From: Burkholderiaceae bacterium
Lineage (GTDB): Bacteria > Pseudomonadota > Gammaproteobacteria > Burkholderiales > Burkholderiaceae_E
NCBI GenBank assembly: GCA_024637395.1
Contig: JAGXFG010000092.1
Coordinates: forward strand, 1 to 54,076
Length of the DNA stretch: 54,076 bases
Reading direction: 5' to 3'
Shown in pieces: positions 39,187-47,050 of the stretch. The stretch's first letter is position 1, and the number at the start of each line of letters is the position of its first letter. The position numbers and the translations under genes are program-made. The notes beneath the pieces are model-generated. The model saw only the letters and a program-made list of their open reading frames with translations, was not told the origin of the DNA and did not search any database.

Positions 39187-39460
39187 CGTTGTTAACCTCT
39201 CAAGTTGCCGGTCCGCCGATCACTACTGAGGCTGACGAACTGGCAGGTGTGAAGGGAGTGACCGCGCTCGAAGTCTAATTTAGTAACAAATTAAGTGCAA
39301 GTGAAGTTACCAACCGCGGCACGCCCCGCGATGGTTAACTTGTACACCGTGTTATCCACTAGTGGTCAGCCGCTGGGTGGCGAAGTTGGCGCTTGGCGTG
39401 CCGCTTTGTACTTGGCGCGCTGCTAGACTCGCGGCAGGTTTCTTCCCGCTCGAGGTCGGA

Positions 39461-40216
39461 ATGACTGCAGAACCAACTCGTTCGATTACCCAGTTGTCGC
39501 AGTACCAGGACTGGCTCGAGCACCGTAGTGGCCAACGCTTAAGTGACTACCAGTCGCTTTGGCACTGGTCGGTAACCGATCTGGAGGGTTTCTGGGGATC
39601 GCTCTGGGACTATTTCGCCGTCGAATCTCCGAGCGCATACCAACGGGTGCTCGCCGATCCGGTGATGCCCGGCGCCCGCTGGTTCGAGGGCGCCACGGTC
39701 AACTACGCCCGGCAGGTTTTGCGCCATGCCGAGAGCGCGCATCAGGCGGGAAGGCCGGCGATCGTCTTCGGCGGGGAAGGGCGAGAACTGGGCGAGTTGT
39801 CCTGGCCCGAGTTGGCCGCTCGCGTGGCAGCCATGGCGTCCCGGCTCGAGGAGATGGGAGTCCAACCTGGCGAGCGGGTAGCGGCGTACCTGCCGAATAT
39901 TCCCGAGACCGTCATTGCCTTCCTGGCGACGGCGAGCGTTGGCGCCGTCTGGTCGGTTTGCTCGCCGGAAATGGGGCCGGTGAGCGTCCTCGACCGCTTG
40001 CGGCAGATCGCGCCCAAGGTGCTCTTTGCCTGCCAGGGATATCGCTACGGCGGCAAGGAACACGACCGCAGCGAGGTGGTGCGCACTTTGATCGCGGAAC
40101 TGCCGACTGTCACGGACGTAGTACTGGTGCCCGGCGCCCCGGGAATGGCGGTCGACCCGGACTCGATCGGAGCCGGTCCGCGGATAACGAGCTTCGCGCA
40201 GGCCAGTGCCGGTTAG
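39461..40216 (+). CDS. acetoacetyl-CoA synthetase, N-terminal fragment up to the TAG
   Basis: The 251-residue product made if the TAG is read as stop. It holds the N-terminal ACS-type domain and the first half of the AMP-binding domain but not the ATP-binding P-loop, so on its own it should be inactive. Confidence 0.5.
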   Translation: MTAEPTRSITQLSQYQDWLEHRSGQRLSDYQSLWHWSVTDLEGFWGSLWDYFAVESPSAYQRVLADPVMPGARWFEGATVNYARQVLRHAESAHQAGRPAIVFGGEGRELGELSWPELAARVAAMASRLEEMGVQPGERVAAYLPNIPETVIAFLATASVGAVWSVCSPEMGPVSVLDRLRQIAPKVLFACQGYRYGGKEHDRSEVVRTLIAELPTVTDVVLVPGAPGMAVDPDSIGAGPRITSFAQASAG

Positions 40217-40243
40217 CCTCGACCCGGCTGGGAGCCACGCTGG

Positions 40244-41476
40244 GTGGCGTTCGACCACCCGCTGTGGATCGTCTATTCGAGCGGCACCACCGGCATGCCC
40301 AAGCCGATCGTTCACGGCCACGGCGGGGTGATTCTCGAGGCCCTGAAGCTCGGGGTGCTGCAAAACGATATCGGGCCCGAGGATCGCTTCCACTGGTACA
40401 CGACCACCGGCTGGATCATGTGGAACTGCCAGATCGGCGGATTGCTGGGCGGTACCACGATTTGCCTCTACGACGGCAATCCCGGCTGGCCCGACTGGAC
40501 CACGCTCTGGCGGTTCGTCGGTGCGGCCCGCGTGACCTTCTTCGGGGCTGGGTCGGCCTACTACGCTGCCTGCAGCAAGGCCGGCATCGAGCCCACCGAG
40601 GTCGCCGACCTGGCGCAGTTGCGCACGCTCGGGGCTACTGGTTCGCCGCTGTCAATCGAGTGCTACGAGTGGGGCTACCGGCACGTGCGCTCCGATATCT
40701 GGTGGTGCGTGATTTCGGGCGGCACGGATTTCGCCGGCGCGTTCATCGGTGGCAACCGGGCGTTGCCGGTAGTGCCTGGGCAGATGCAGTGCCGCTGTCT
40801 CGGTGCCGCCGTGGCGGCGTGGAGCGACGATGGCCAGGAACTGATCGACGAGGTCGGGGAACTTGTGTGCACCCGGCCGATGCCCTCGATGCCGCTCTAC
40901 CTCTGGGGCGACGCGGACGGCGAGCGCTACCGCCAAAGCTACTTCGAGATGTTTCCCGGGGTCTGGCGCCACGGTGACTGGATTCGCATCACCACCGATG
41001 GCGGAGCGATTATCTACGGTCGCTCCGACACCACCATCAATCGGTTCGGAATCAGGATGGGCACCGCCGAGATCTACCGCGCGGTCGAGGCCCTGCCGGA
41101 AGTGCTCGATAGCCTGGTGGTCGATCTCGAGTACCTCGGCCGTGAAAGCTACATGCCGCTCTTCGTGGTGTTGCGCGCGGGCACGTCTCTCGGGGCGCCG
41201 ACGCAGCCTGAACGCCTGAGCGGCTCGGCGCCTGAGCTGTATGCGCGCATCAGGGCGGCAATTCGGGCCGCGCTGTCGGCTCGCCACGTCCCCGACGAGA
41301 TATTCCAGGTTCCGGAGATTCCGCGTACCCTTTCCGGCAAGAAGCTGGAACTGCCGATCCGCCGCCTGCTGCTCGGCGAGCCGCCTGAAAAGGTACTAAA
41401 TCGTGACGCGATGGGCAATCCGGCGAGCCTGGAGTGGTTCATCAACTTCGCGCGCAGGCGAGCCGAGCGGCAATAA
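40244..41476 (+). CDS. acetoacetyl-CoA synthetase, C-terminal fragment after the TAG
   Basis: A 410-residue frame that could be re-initiated at GTG 40244, with GGAG at 40231-40234. It contains the P-loop SSGTTGMPK, the adenylation core and the C-terminal Lys domain. Whether the two halves assemble into a working enzyme is unknown; the in-frame layout is equally explained by suppression, a recent mutation or a base error. Confidence 0.5.
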   Translation: MAFDHPLWIVYSSGTTGMPKPIVHGHGGVILEALKLGVLQNDIGPEDRFHWYTTTGWIMWNCQIGGLLGGTTICLYDGNPGWPDWTTLWRFVGAARVTFFGAGSAYYAACSKAGIEPTEVADLAQLRTLGATGSPLSIECYEWGYRHVRSDIWWCVISGGTDFAGAFIGGNRALPVVPGQMQCRCLGAAVAAWSDDGQELIDEVGELVCTRPMPSMPLYLWGDADGERYRQSYFEMFPGVWRHGDWIRITTDGGAIIYGRSDTTINRFGIRMGTAEIYRAVEALPEVLDSLVVDLEYLGRESYMPLFVVLRAGTSLGAPTQPERLSGSAPELYARIRAAIRAALSARHVPDEIFQVPEIPRTLSGKKLELPIRRLLLGEPPEKVLNRDAMGNPASLEWFINFARRRAERQ

Positions 41477-41504
41477 AAAACGGGGCCGACTGATGTCGGC
41501 CCCG
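41475..41504 (-). terminator. terminator shared by the AacS gene and the third monoheme cytochrome gene
   Basis: A perfect 10-bp stem CGGGGCCGAC/GTCGGCCCCG (41481-41504, loop TGAT). Six A residues before it on the plus strand give TTTTTT after the stem on the minus strand, a full intrinsic terminator for the cytochrome gene at 41529. On the plus strand it lies four bases after the ligase stop with a moderately T-rich tail. Confidence 0.88.
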
Positions 41505-41528
41505 TCGCTTACTTCCTTACCGCTGTCT

Positions 41529-41834
41529 TCAGAGCGTGAAGATCCAGGCGGCGATGTTCTCGAGGTCTTCCTTGCTGGCTTTCTTCTTGACCTTGCCGTG
41601 GTCTTCGGCTTTCTCGAAGGCCGCGATCAGCTTGGCGCTGTCTTTGTTGAACTTGGCGCTGACCGCCTTGTAGGCCGGGCCAACTACTTCTTTGTCAATA
41701 GCGTGGCACTTCAGGCAGCCGAGCGATTTGGCGGCGGCTTGGCCCTTGGCGGCGTCGGCCGCCTGTGCTGCCGTAGCCAGTGTCAGCGTCATCGCGCCAG
41801 CTGCGAGGATTGATACCAGAAACTGCTTCTTCAT
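41529..41834 (-). CDS. monoheme class I-like cytochrome c, Met ligand replaced
   Basis: A 101-residue cytochrome with signal peptide (KKQFLVSILAAGAMTLTLATAAQA), CXXCH at C40-H44 (LGCLKCHAIDKEVVGPAYKAV) and C-terminal helix (LENIAAWIFTL). There is no Met in the mature chain; H79 (KAEDHGKVKKKASKED) occupies the usual Met position. It is more diverged from the other two monoheme proteins but shares this odd feature. ATG 41834 has GGAG upstream and is preferred over the ATG five codons earlier. Confidence 0.9.
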   Translation of the reverse strand: MKKQFLVSILAAGAMTLTLATAAQAADAAKGQAAAKSLGCLKCHAIDKEVVGPAYKAVSAKFNKDSAKLIAAFEKAEDHGKVKKKASKEDLENIAAWIFTL

Positions 41835-42017
41835 CGTTGTCTCCTGCATGGTTGAAAAATAACCGCTCGCTTGCCTTCAATAATGTCGTTCACTTGCCCG
41901 AGCGCTTCTTTAACGCGCCGGCGGCCGAGAAGTTGACTGCCGAACGCCATGTTGCGGTACGACCACAGCGTCGCCATCGGCAGTTCGTGTCCCCAGTGCC
42001 CTGCGCTAGGGCTAGGA

Positions 42018-43418
42018 TTACTGCTTCTTCGCTGCCGCTGCCGCTGCTGCTGCGCCGCCCTTGGCAGGCTCGTCACCACCCACCGGCAGCCTGGAGGTCA
42101 CTATCGCCGGCCATTCGCGGCCGTGGCAGGCCGGGTTCGAGCAGAATGACCCGCCGTCCTTGCCGACCTCGATCTTGCCGTGGCAGCCATCGCACGAGTC
42201 CCGCTGCTGGATGGCGTGGTCGCGCATCCAGTTGGAGTTGCGGTGCGAACGCGGTTCGATGTCGTCAGGGTCGAGCGTCGACGGCACCGAGCGCACGCCT
42301 CCTTCGCGCACTGCCTGCGGCAGGGCGTGGCAGATGTTGCACTGGAATGGAATGGTGTCGCCCTTTGCGTCCTCATGCTTGCCGTCATGGCAACGGAAGC
42401 AGCCCGGGAAGTCCTTGTGGCCGGTGTTGAACGGGAAGCTCTTCCAGTTGTAGCCCTTGGCCGAGAACGACGATTGCAGCAGGATCCGCTTCATCACCGT
42501 GGCGAACTGGTCCTCCAGTTCGTCCGAAGCCCGGACCGATTCGGGTACCGCGTCGTCGACCAGTTTTTCGATCTTCGGCGCCAGTTCCTTGGCAGTCCCG
42601 CGCAATTGGTCAGCATCGCCGATCAACTGCAGTGCCCGCGCCTTGGCGTAGGGCAGGTCGCGGTCGATCTCACCGGTCGCGATCGCCTCGTCGACCACAT
42701 CGGCCGGGTTGCGGAACTGATGCCCGACTGAACTGTGGCAGTCGACGCACTGCATGCGCATCCCGTGGGTCTTCTCGGGCACTTCGGCTCGGGTGATGCC
42801 GAGGGTGGAGTCGAAATACTCGGTGGTCGAGCCATCGTCGTTGTGGACGACGACCAGCGCGATCTTCTGGTTCAGCGGGTCGAGCGCGAAGTAGTCGACC
42901 TGCTGGGTGATGTGCCAGTGAATGCCCTTGGTCTTCTTGTTACGGATCGTTCCGGAGCCGGTATGCAGCGTCAGCGTATAGCGGGTTTCGGTGCTCGCTT
43001 CGTCGATGCCGTAGCGCGCCTTTACCCGCACGCTGTCGTCATGGACGACTTGCGGCCAGTGGCAGCCTTCGCAGGAGTCGCGCAACGGGCGCAGCGTGGT
43101 GGCATGGCCAGGCCGCTCCCAGCCGACCATCATCAGCCAGAGCTGGTTGACGTGCTCGAGCTTGGCGGCCATCAGTTCCAGGGTCGGCAAGCGTCCTTCA
43201 TGGCACTCGACGCATTGGACGCGCGCATGGACGCCGGACTCGTGGGCCCGCGGCTCTTCCGGATGCACCGCGTGACAGGTATAGGTGCAGAACCCGTTAC
43301 TGTTTTGCTGTTCCCAGGCGACGATGCCGCCCGCGCTTGCGGCCAGGAGCAGCCCGATTGCGATGATCACCGTGGTCAGTGACACCTGCAAGGTAAACGG
43401 TTTCCAGCCAATGCCCAT
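42018..43418 (-). CDS. NapC/NirT-type multiheme membrane cytochrome c (ImcH-like)
   Basis: A 466-residue inner-membrane cytochrome with one N-terminal signal anchor (~8-33) and a large periplasmic domain. Haem motifs: CX3CH at C44-H49 (CTYTCH), CXXCH at C69, C116, C224, C340, C360 and C409, and CX4CH at C426-H432 (CSNPACH), up to eight haems. The first part (AVHPEEPRAHESGVHARVQC) follows the NapC/NrfH pattern of quinol-oxidising cytochromes; the extended C-terminal part recalls the heptaheme NapC-like ImcH of Geobacter, needed for high-potential extracellular acceptors. ATG 43418 has AGGAGA upstream and opens the anchor; the frame goes on to 43472. It ends in a poly-Ala/Lys tail. Confidence 0.87.
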   Translation of the reverse strand: MGIGWKPFTLQVSLTTVIIAIGLLLAASAGGIVAWEQQNSNGFCTYTCHAVHPEEPRAHESGVHARVQCVECHEGRLPTLELMAAKLEHVNQLWLMMVGWERPGHATTLRPLRDSCEGCHWPQVVHDDSVRVKARYGIDEASTETRYTLTLHTGSGTIRNKKTKGIHWHITQQVDYFALDPLNQKIALVVVHNDDGSTTEYFDSTLGITRAEVPEKTHGMRMQCVDCHSSVGHQFRNPADVVDEAIATGEIDRDLPYAKARALQLIGDADQLRGTAKELAPKIEKLVDDAVPESVRASDELEDQFATVMKRILLQSSFSAKGYNWKSFPFNTGHKDFPGCFRCHDGKHEDAKGDTIPFQCNICHALPQAVREGGVRSVPSTLDPDDIEPRSHRNSNWMRDHAIQQRDSCDGCHGKIEVGKDGGSFCSNPACHGREWPAIVTSRLPVGGDEPAKGGAAAAAAAAKKQ

Positions 43419-43472
43419 CCGACAATCTCCTAGTGCGGGTCGCTCCCGCAGTAAACCGGCGTCATTACACAA

Positions 43473-43486
43473 GCAAAATCACGCCC
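43473..43486 (-). promoter_or_regulatory. candidate sigma-54 promoter of the ImcH-like gene
   Basis: On the minus strand GG (43486-43485), ten bases, then GC (43474-43473) inside GGGCGTGATTTTGCTTG, keeping the invariant GG and GC at -24/-12 spacing with TTTTGCT matching the -12 box; the -24 box otherwise matches poorly. A start ~12 bases downstream would leave a ~45-base leader before ATG 43418. A sigma-54 activator gene lies next to it. Confidence 0.4.
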
Positions 43487-43548
43487 GCGCCAGCAATCGA
43501 TGATGCTGGCGTGGCGCGATTATCGCAAGAAATAATACTCGCCCGATT

Positions 43549-43566
43549 TAGTACGGATTCGTACTA
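43549..43566. promoter_or_regulatory. perfect inverted repeat, possible enhancer site for the NtrC-type regulator
   Basis: TAGTACG-GATT-CGTACTA, two perfect 7-bp arms with a 4-base spacer, lies ~65 bases upstream of the candidate -24 element of the ImcH-like gene, the usual place for an NtrC-family activator dimer. The half-site TTCGTACTA recurs once at 46917-46925 upstream of the seven-heme cytochrome gene. Confidence 0.5.
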
Positions 43567-43648
43567 GTAGCGGTAGCCCAGTCTTGCGGATCCCGTTTCC
43601 GGGCCGCCGGGGCAGGAATTGGTCAGATTATGTTCCGTCCTCCCGATG

Positions 43649-45067
43649 TCATTCGGCGGCTCCGGCATCCGGCTCGTTCCCGCGAGCCCGGATCTGGTGC
43701 TTCTTCATCAGCGCCTGGAAGTTGGTGCGCTGCATCCCGGTTTCCTCGGCGCTGCGGGTCACGTTCCAGTCGTTGCGGTCGAGCGCGTCGAGGATGAAGC
43801 GGCGCTCGATCTCCTCGACCGATTTCTCGCGGGCGATCTTCTTCAGCCGTTTCAGTTCGTCGCTGGTGCGGGGCGTCGGCTGGTTGGGCAGATGGCCTGA
43901 ACCGGCAATTCCCGAGAGATGGGCTTCACGGATCAGGGTCCCGTTGGCGAGGATCGCCGCGCGGTGGATGATGTTCTCGAGTTCGCGGACATTGCCCGGC
44001 CACTGGTAGTGAACCAGGGCGTCCATGGCCGGATCGGAAAACTCGGCGACGTCCTTGCCCAGTTCCTCGCGAAACACCTTTAGAAAGTGGAAGGCGAGGG
44101 CCGGAATATCTTCCCGGCGCTCGCGCAGCGGCGGCATCTCGATCGGAAAGACGTTGATCCGGTAGAAGAGATCCTCGCGGAAGCTGCCCTCGGCGACCAT
44201 CTGCGGAAGGTTCTTGTTGGTGGCCGTGAGCAGCCGGATGTTGGTGGTGCGCTCCTTGGTGTCGCCCACGGCGCGAAACTCGCGCTCCTGGAGCACCCGC
44301 AGCAACTTGGCCTGGATTGCCAGCGAGAGGTTGCCGATTTCGTCGAGGAACAGCGTGCCGCCGTCGGCCGCCTCGAACATCCCCGTCTTGTTGCTGACCG
44401 CCCCGGTAAACGATCCCTTGACGTGGCCGAACAGTTCGCTCTCGAGCAAGGTCTCGGAAAGAGAGTTGCAGTCAACCGCGAGGAACGGTTTTTCGCGGCG
44501 CAGGCTGTTGTAGTGGATCGCGCGCGCGATCAGTTCCTTTCCGGTGCCGCTCTCGCCGGTGATCAGCACCGTGCTGTTGGTAGGCGCGCACTGGGATATC
44601 AGGCGATATACCTTCTGCATCGCCGGCGAGGAGCCGATGATGTTCTCAAAACGGTACTTGGCGCCGATCTCGGTGCGCAGGTTGGCGTTTTCGCGCAGCA
44701 GTTTGCGGCGCTCGAGGGCGCGTTCGACGGCCAGCAGCAGTTCATCGGGATCGAAGGGCTTGGAGAGGTAGTCGAAGGCGCCGAGCTTCATCGACTTCAC
44801 CGCCGTGTCGATCTCCGCGAGCCCGGTGACCATGATTACGTCGATATCCGGATAGCCCTCCTTGACGCGGCGCAGCACCTCGAGTCCGCTCATCCTGGGC
44901 ATCATGATGTCGAGAATCAGCAGGTCGAACGGGGAGTCGGCGATGCAGGCCAGCCCCGCCGGACCGTCGGATGCCGAAAGCACCTCGTAGCCGGCCTCGC
45001 TGAGGATGCGCGTGCAACTGCGCACGATCACTTCCTCATCGTCGACTATCAGGATCCTGGTGCTCAT
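43649..45067 (-). CDS. sigma-54-dependent response regulator (NtrC family)
   Basis: A 472-residue activator: receiver domain (1-120) with D53 in ILDIMMPRMSG, AAA+ domain (~140-375) with Walker A GESGTGKE (171-178), the sigma-54 contact loop GSFTGA (218-223, S for the common A) and GGTLFLDEIGN, then a Fis-type helix-turn-helix (~425-460, WNVTRSAEETGMQRTNFQAL). It should be phosphorylated by the kinase encoded directly upstream (ATGA overlap) and activate sigma-54 promoters, most simply those of the surrounding cytochrome genes. Geobacter CbcBA genes are likewise under a sigma-54 regulator (BccR), as I recall. Confidence 0.94.
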   Translation of the reverse strand: MSTRILIVDDEEVIVRSCTRILSEAGYEVLSASDGPAGLACIADSPFDLLILDIMMPRMSGLEVLRRVKEGYPDIDVIMVTGLAEIDTAVKSMKLGAFDYLSKPFDPDELLLAVERALERRKLLRENANLRTEIGAKYRFENIIGSSPAMQKVYRLISQCAPTNSTVLITGESGTGKELIARAIHYNSLRREKPFLAVDCNSLSETLLESELFGHVKGSFTGAVSNKTGMFEAADGGTLFLDEIGNLSLAIQAKLLRVLQEREFRAVGDTKERTTNIRLLTATNKNLPQMVAEGSFREDLFYRINVFPIEMPPLRERREDIPALAFHFLKVFREELGKDVAEFSDPAMDALVHYQWPGNVRELENIIHRAAILANGTLIREAHLSGIAGSGHLPNQPTPRTSDELKRLKKIAREKSVEEIERRFILDALDRNDWNVTRSAEETGMQRTNFQALMKKHQIRARGNEPDAGAAE

Positions 45068-46716
45068 TCCTTGGCCCTCTCTGCTGGTGCCGGCGTCTCT
45101 GGCGGGTTGATTGGCAGGTACACCCGGAACGCGCTGCCTTCGCCAGGGGTACTTTCGACTTCAATCGCTCCGCCGTGCGCCTTCACGATGCCGTGACTCA
45201 CCGACAGGCCGAGCCCGGTGCCCTTGCCGACGTCCTTGGAAGTGAAAAATGGGTCGAAGATCTTCTTCAGATTGGCCGGAGGAATGCCGCAGCCGGTATC
45301 TATCACCGAGATTTCCACCATTGGCACCGGCGCCATTCCCGGCTCTGGGCTGCGGGGCTGGGCGCAGCGGCGCGTGCGCAGCGTGATCTGCCCCGAGTGC
45401 TCGATCGCGTCGCGGGCGTTGGCCAGCATGTTCATCACCACCTGCTTGATCAGATCGGCGTCGACCCACACCGCCGGCAAGTCCTGATCGAGATCCAGTT
45501 CGATCTGGACGTCGTCCAGGGATGCCGGACGCTCGAGAATCCGCGCGGTGTCCTCAACGATTCGGTTGAGGTCGTGGTACTTGGTCTCGGGCGTCTTGTC
45601 GCGCGCGAAGTCGAGCAGCCTGCGGATGATCGTTGCGCAGCGCTTGGTCTCCCTGATCACCAGGTCCATGTCTTCGGCGTCCGGACTGCCGTCGGGGAGC
45701 TTCTTGCGCAGCAGCGAGGTGAAGGTCAGCACGCCGGTGAGCGGGTTGTTCAGTTCGTGGGCAATTCCCGACGCCAGCAACCCGACCGAGGCGAGTTTTT
45801 CGGTGCGCACCGCCTCGGCCTGCGCCACGTGGAGTTCGCGGGTGCGCTCCTCGACCTTGATTTCCAGGGTATGGGCCCAGTCACGCAGCGCCTCGCGCGA
45901 ATCGCGCAAGGCTCCGGTCATGGCGTTGAAGGAACCCGCCAGCCGGCCGAATTCATCGCCGCTGCGCACTGGAATCTTCAGGTCGAGATCGCCCGCGGCG
46001 ATCATGTGCGCGCCGCGTTCGAGGTCGAGCAGCGGCACCTGGACCAGTCGGTTGACCACGAAGCCGAAGATCGGCGCCGCGACCAGAATGAATGCCAACG
46101 ACAGTCCCGCGATCGTCAGCGCGGTGGAACGCATCGCGGCGTCGACACCCTCGAGACGGTAGACGATGTCGAGCACCCCGAGCACCGTGGTGGACTTGTC
46201 GTGCGCGTGGCAATTGGCCTGGCAAGTCGGATCGTTGTGGATCACGCTCATGGCGCCGAACAGCCGTCCGCCTTCCGGGCGCGGATAAATGCGTGACCGG
46301 CCCCCCAGCGGGACCTGTTCCAGCGGTCTCTCGCTGGCATGGCAGGAGACGCAGGCATCGGAGCGGCGGTCGACCAGGCGGCCGATTTCCGTGGTGAGCG
46401 ACGAGTACATGATGCGGCCGCTCTTGCTGATTATCCTGACCTTCTCGATATCGCTCTGGCGGCCGACATCCTGGAGAATGCTGTGAACGTAGGTGGGTTC
46501 GTTCTGCAGCATCGCGAAGCGGGTGCTCTTGGTAATTACCTCCGAGAGCTGATTGACGTGATTTTCCGCTGCCTGCAGAAGCTGTTTATGCTGGTGAAGG
46601 ACGTTGGTCACGGCGAACGCGATCATCACCCCGATCAGAACGAGCGCGAGCGCAACGCTGACCTTGAACTGGAGCGTCCGGGGAAACAGCGGGGGTCTGA
46701 TCTTCTTGGTTAGCAA
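45064..46716 (-). CDS. histidine kinase with haem c-binding motifs in its periplasmic sensor
   Basis: A 550-residue membrane kinase. Transmembrane helices at ~19-40 and ~199-223 enclose a periplasmic domain with a CXXCH (C122-H126, CVSCH) and a CX3CH (C165-H170, CQANCH). HAMP (~220-275), a coiled coil, the H-box SGIAHELNNPLTG with H320, and an HATPase with NMLANARDAIEH, DTGCGIPP and GKGTGLGLSVSHGIV follow. It probably senses redox state or a gas through covalently bound haem and phosphorylates the sigma-54 regulator overlapped by four bases. The start is a TTG at 46716; there is no ATG or GTG before the first helix and no clear ribosome site. Confidence 0.9.
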   Translation of the reverse strand: MLTKKIRPPLFPRTLQFKVSVALALVLIGVMIAFAVTNVLHQHKQLLQAAENHVNQLSEVITKSTRFAMLQNEPTYVHSILQDVGRQSDIEKVRIISKSGRIMYSSLTTEIGRLVDRRSDACVSCHASERPLEQVPLGGRSRIYPRPEGGRLFGAMSVIHNDPTCQANCHAHDKSTTVLGVLDIVYRLEGVDAAMRSTALTIAGLSLAFILVAAPIFGFVVNRLVQVPLLDLERGAHMIAAGDLDLKIPVRSGDEFGRLAGSFNAMTGALRDSREALRDWAHTLEIKVEERTRELHVAQAEAVRTEKLASVGLLASGIAHELNNPLTGVLTFTSLLRKKLPDGSPDAEDMDLVIRETKRCATIIRRLLDFARDKTPETKYHDLNRIVEDTARILERPASLDDVQIELDLDQDLPAVWVDADLIKQVVMNMLANARDAIEHSGQITLRTRRCAQPRSPEPGMAPVPMVEISVIDTGCGIPPANLKKIFDPFFTSKDVGKGTGLGLSVSHGIVKAHGGAIEVESTPGEGSAFRVYLPINPPETPAPAERAKE

Positions 46717-47050
46717 GGTGGTAGCAGGACTAATCTTAATGTTAAGCGAAATTCATTCAACGCTCATTGTAGCCCCTCAAAAGCTGTGTTAGGACTGTTC
46801 GACTTTGTTTGTATAAAAAAAATATTGGACGATGCCTTAACAAGTTGTTGAAAAACAACAATGTTTGACGGGTTCGGCAGCAATTCACCACTGCTCCCGC
46901 ACGGCGCTACTTGATGTTCGTACTAATTGCCTTCCGCAGAAATTAAGAAAACTCTCGCCAAGCGCCGGACGGTGCTATCATCACTTAACCGTAAATTAGA
47001 AGACCATTGAGTAGTCTGGTCGTTGCTTGTGTTCACTTGGAGATCGCTCG
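46717..47050. other. AT-rich divergent control region between the kinase and the seven-heme cytochrome gene
   Basis: No gene fits in these 334 bases, which are much richer in A+T than the surroundings. They contain the inverted repeat GTTGTT-GAAA-AACAAC (46844-46859), an A8 tract beside TATA (46812-46824) and the half-site TTCGTACTA (46917-46925) also found in the repeat at 43549-43566. No sigma-54 element with correct GG/GC spacing was found for the plus-strand gene. Confidence 0.6.

Larger units (their letters stand above)
39461..41476 (+). pseudogene. acetoacetyl-CoA synthetase gene interrupted by an in-frame TAG
   Basis: An ANL-superfamily ligase that would activate acetoacetate to acetoacetyl-CoA. 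The start (ATG 39461, GAGG five bases upstream) leads into a typical AacS N-terminus (LWHWSVTDLEGFWGSLWDYF, MPGARWFEGATVNYAR) and the reading frame then meets TAG at 40214-40216. The same frame continues after it with PRPGWEPRWVAFDHPLW and the AMP-binding P-loop IVYSSGTTGMPKPIVHGHGG, then GRSDTTINRFGIRMGTAEIY and the C-terminal PRTLSGKKLELPI with the catalytic Lys. Protein similarity runs across the stop without a gap, so one base change explains the break. Without the stop it would be 671 residues, close to AacS length (~650). Confidence 0.85.

Noticed and set aside
39297-39311. Sigma-54-like element upstream of the monoheme cytochrome at 38875
   Set aside because: GG and GC are 11 bases apart instead of 10; the boxes otherwise look fair, but this spacing normally abolishes sigma-54 recognition.
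47027-47050. Upstream start of the seven-heme cytochrome gene
   Set aside because: The extra eight residues have no ribosome site, while ATG 47051 has a GGAG at good distance.
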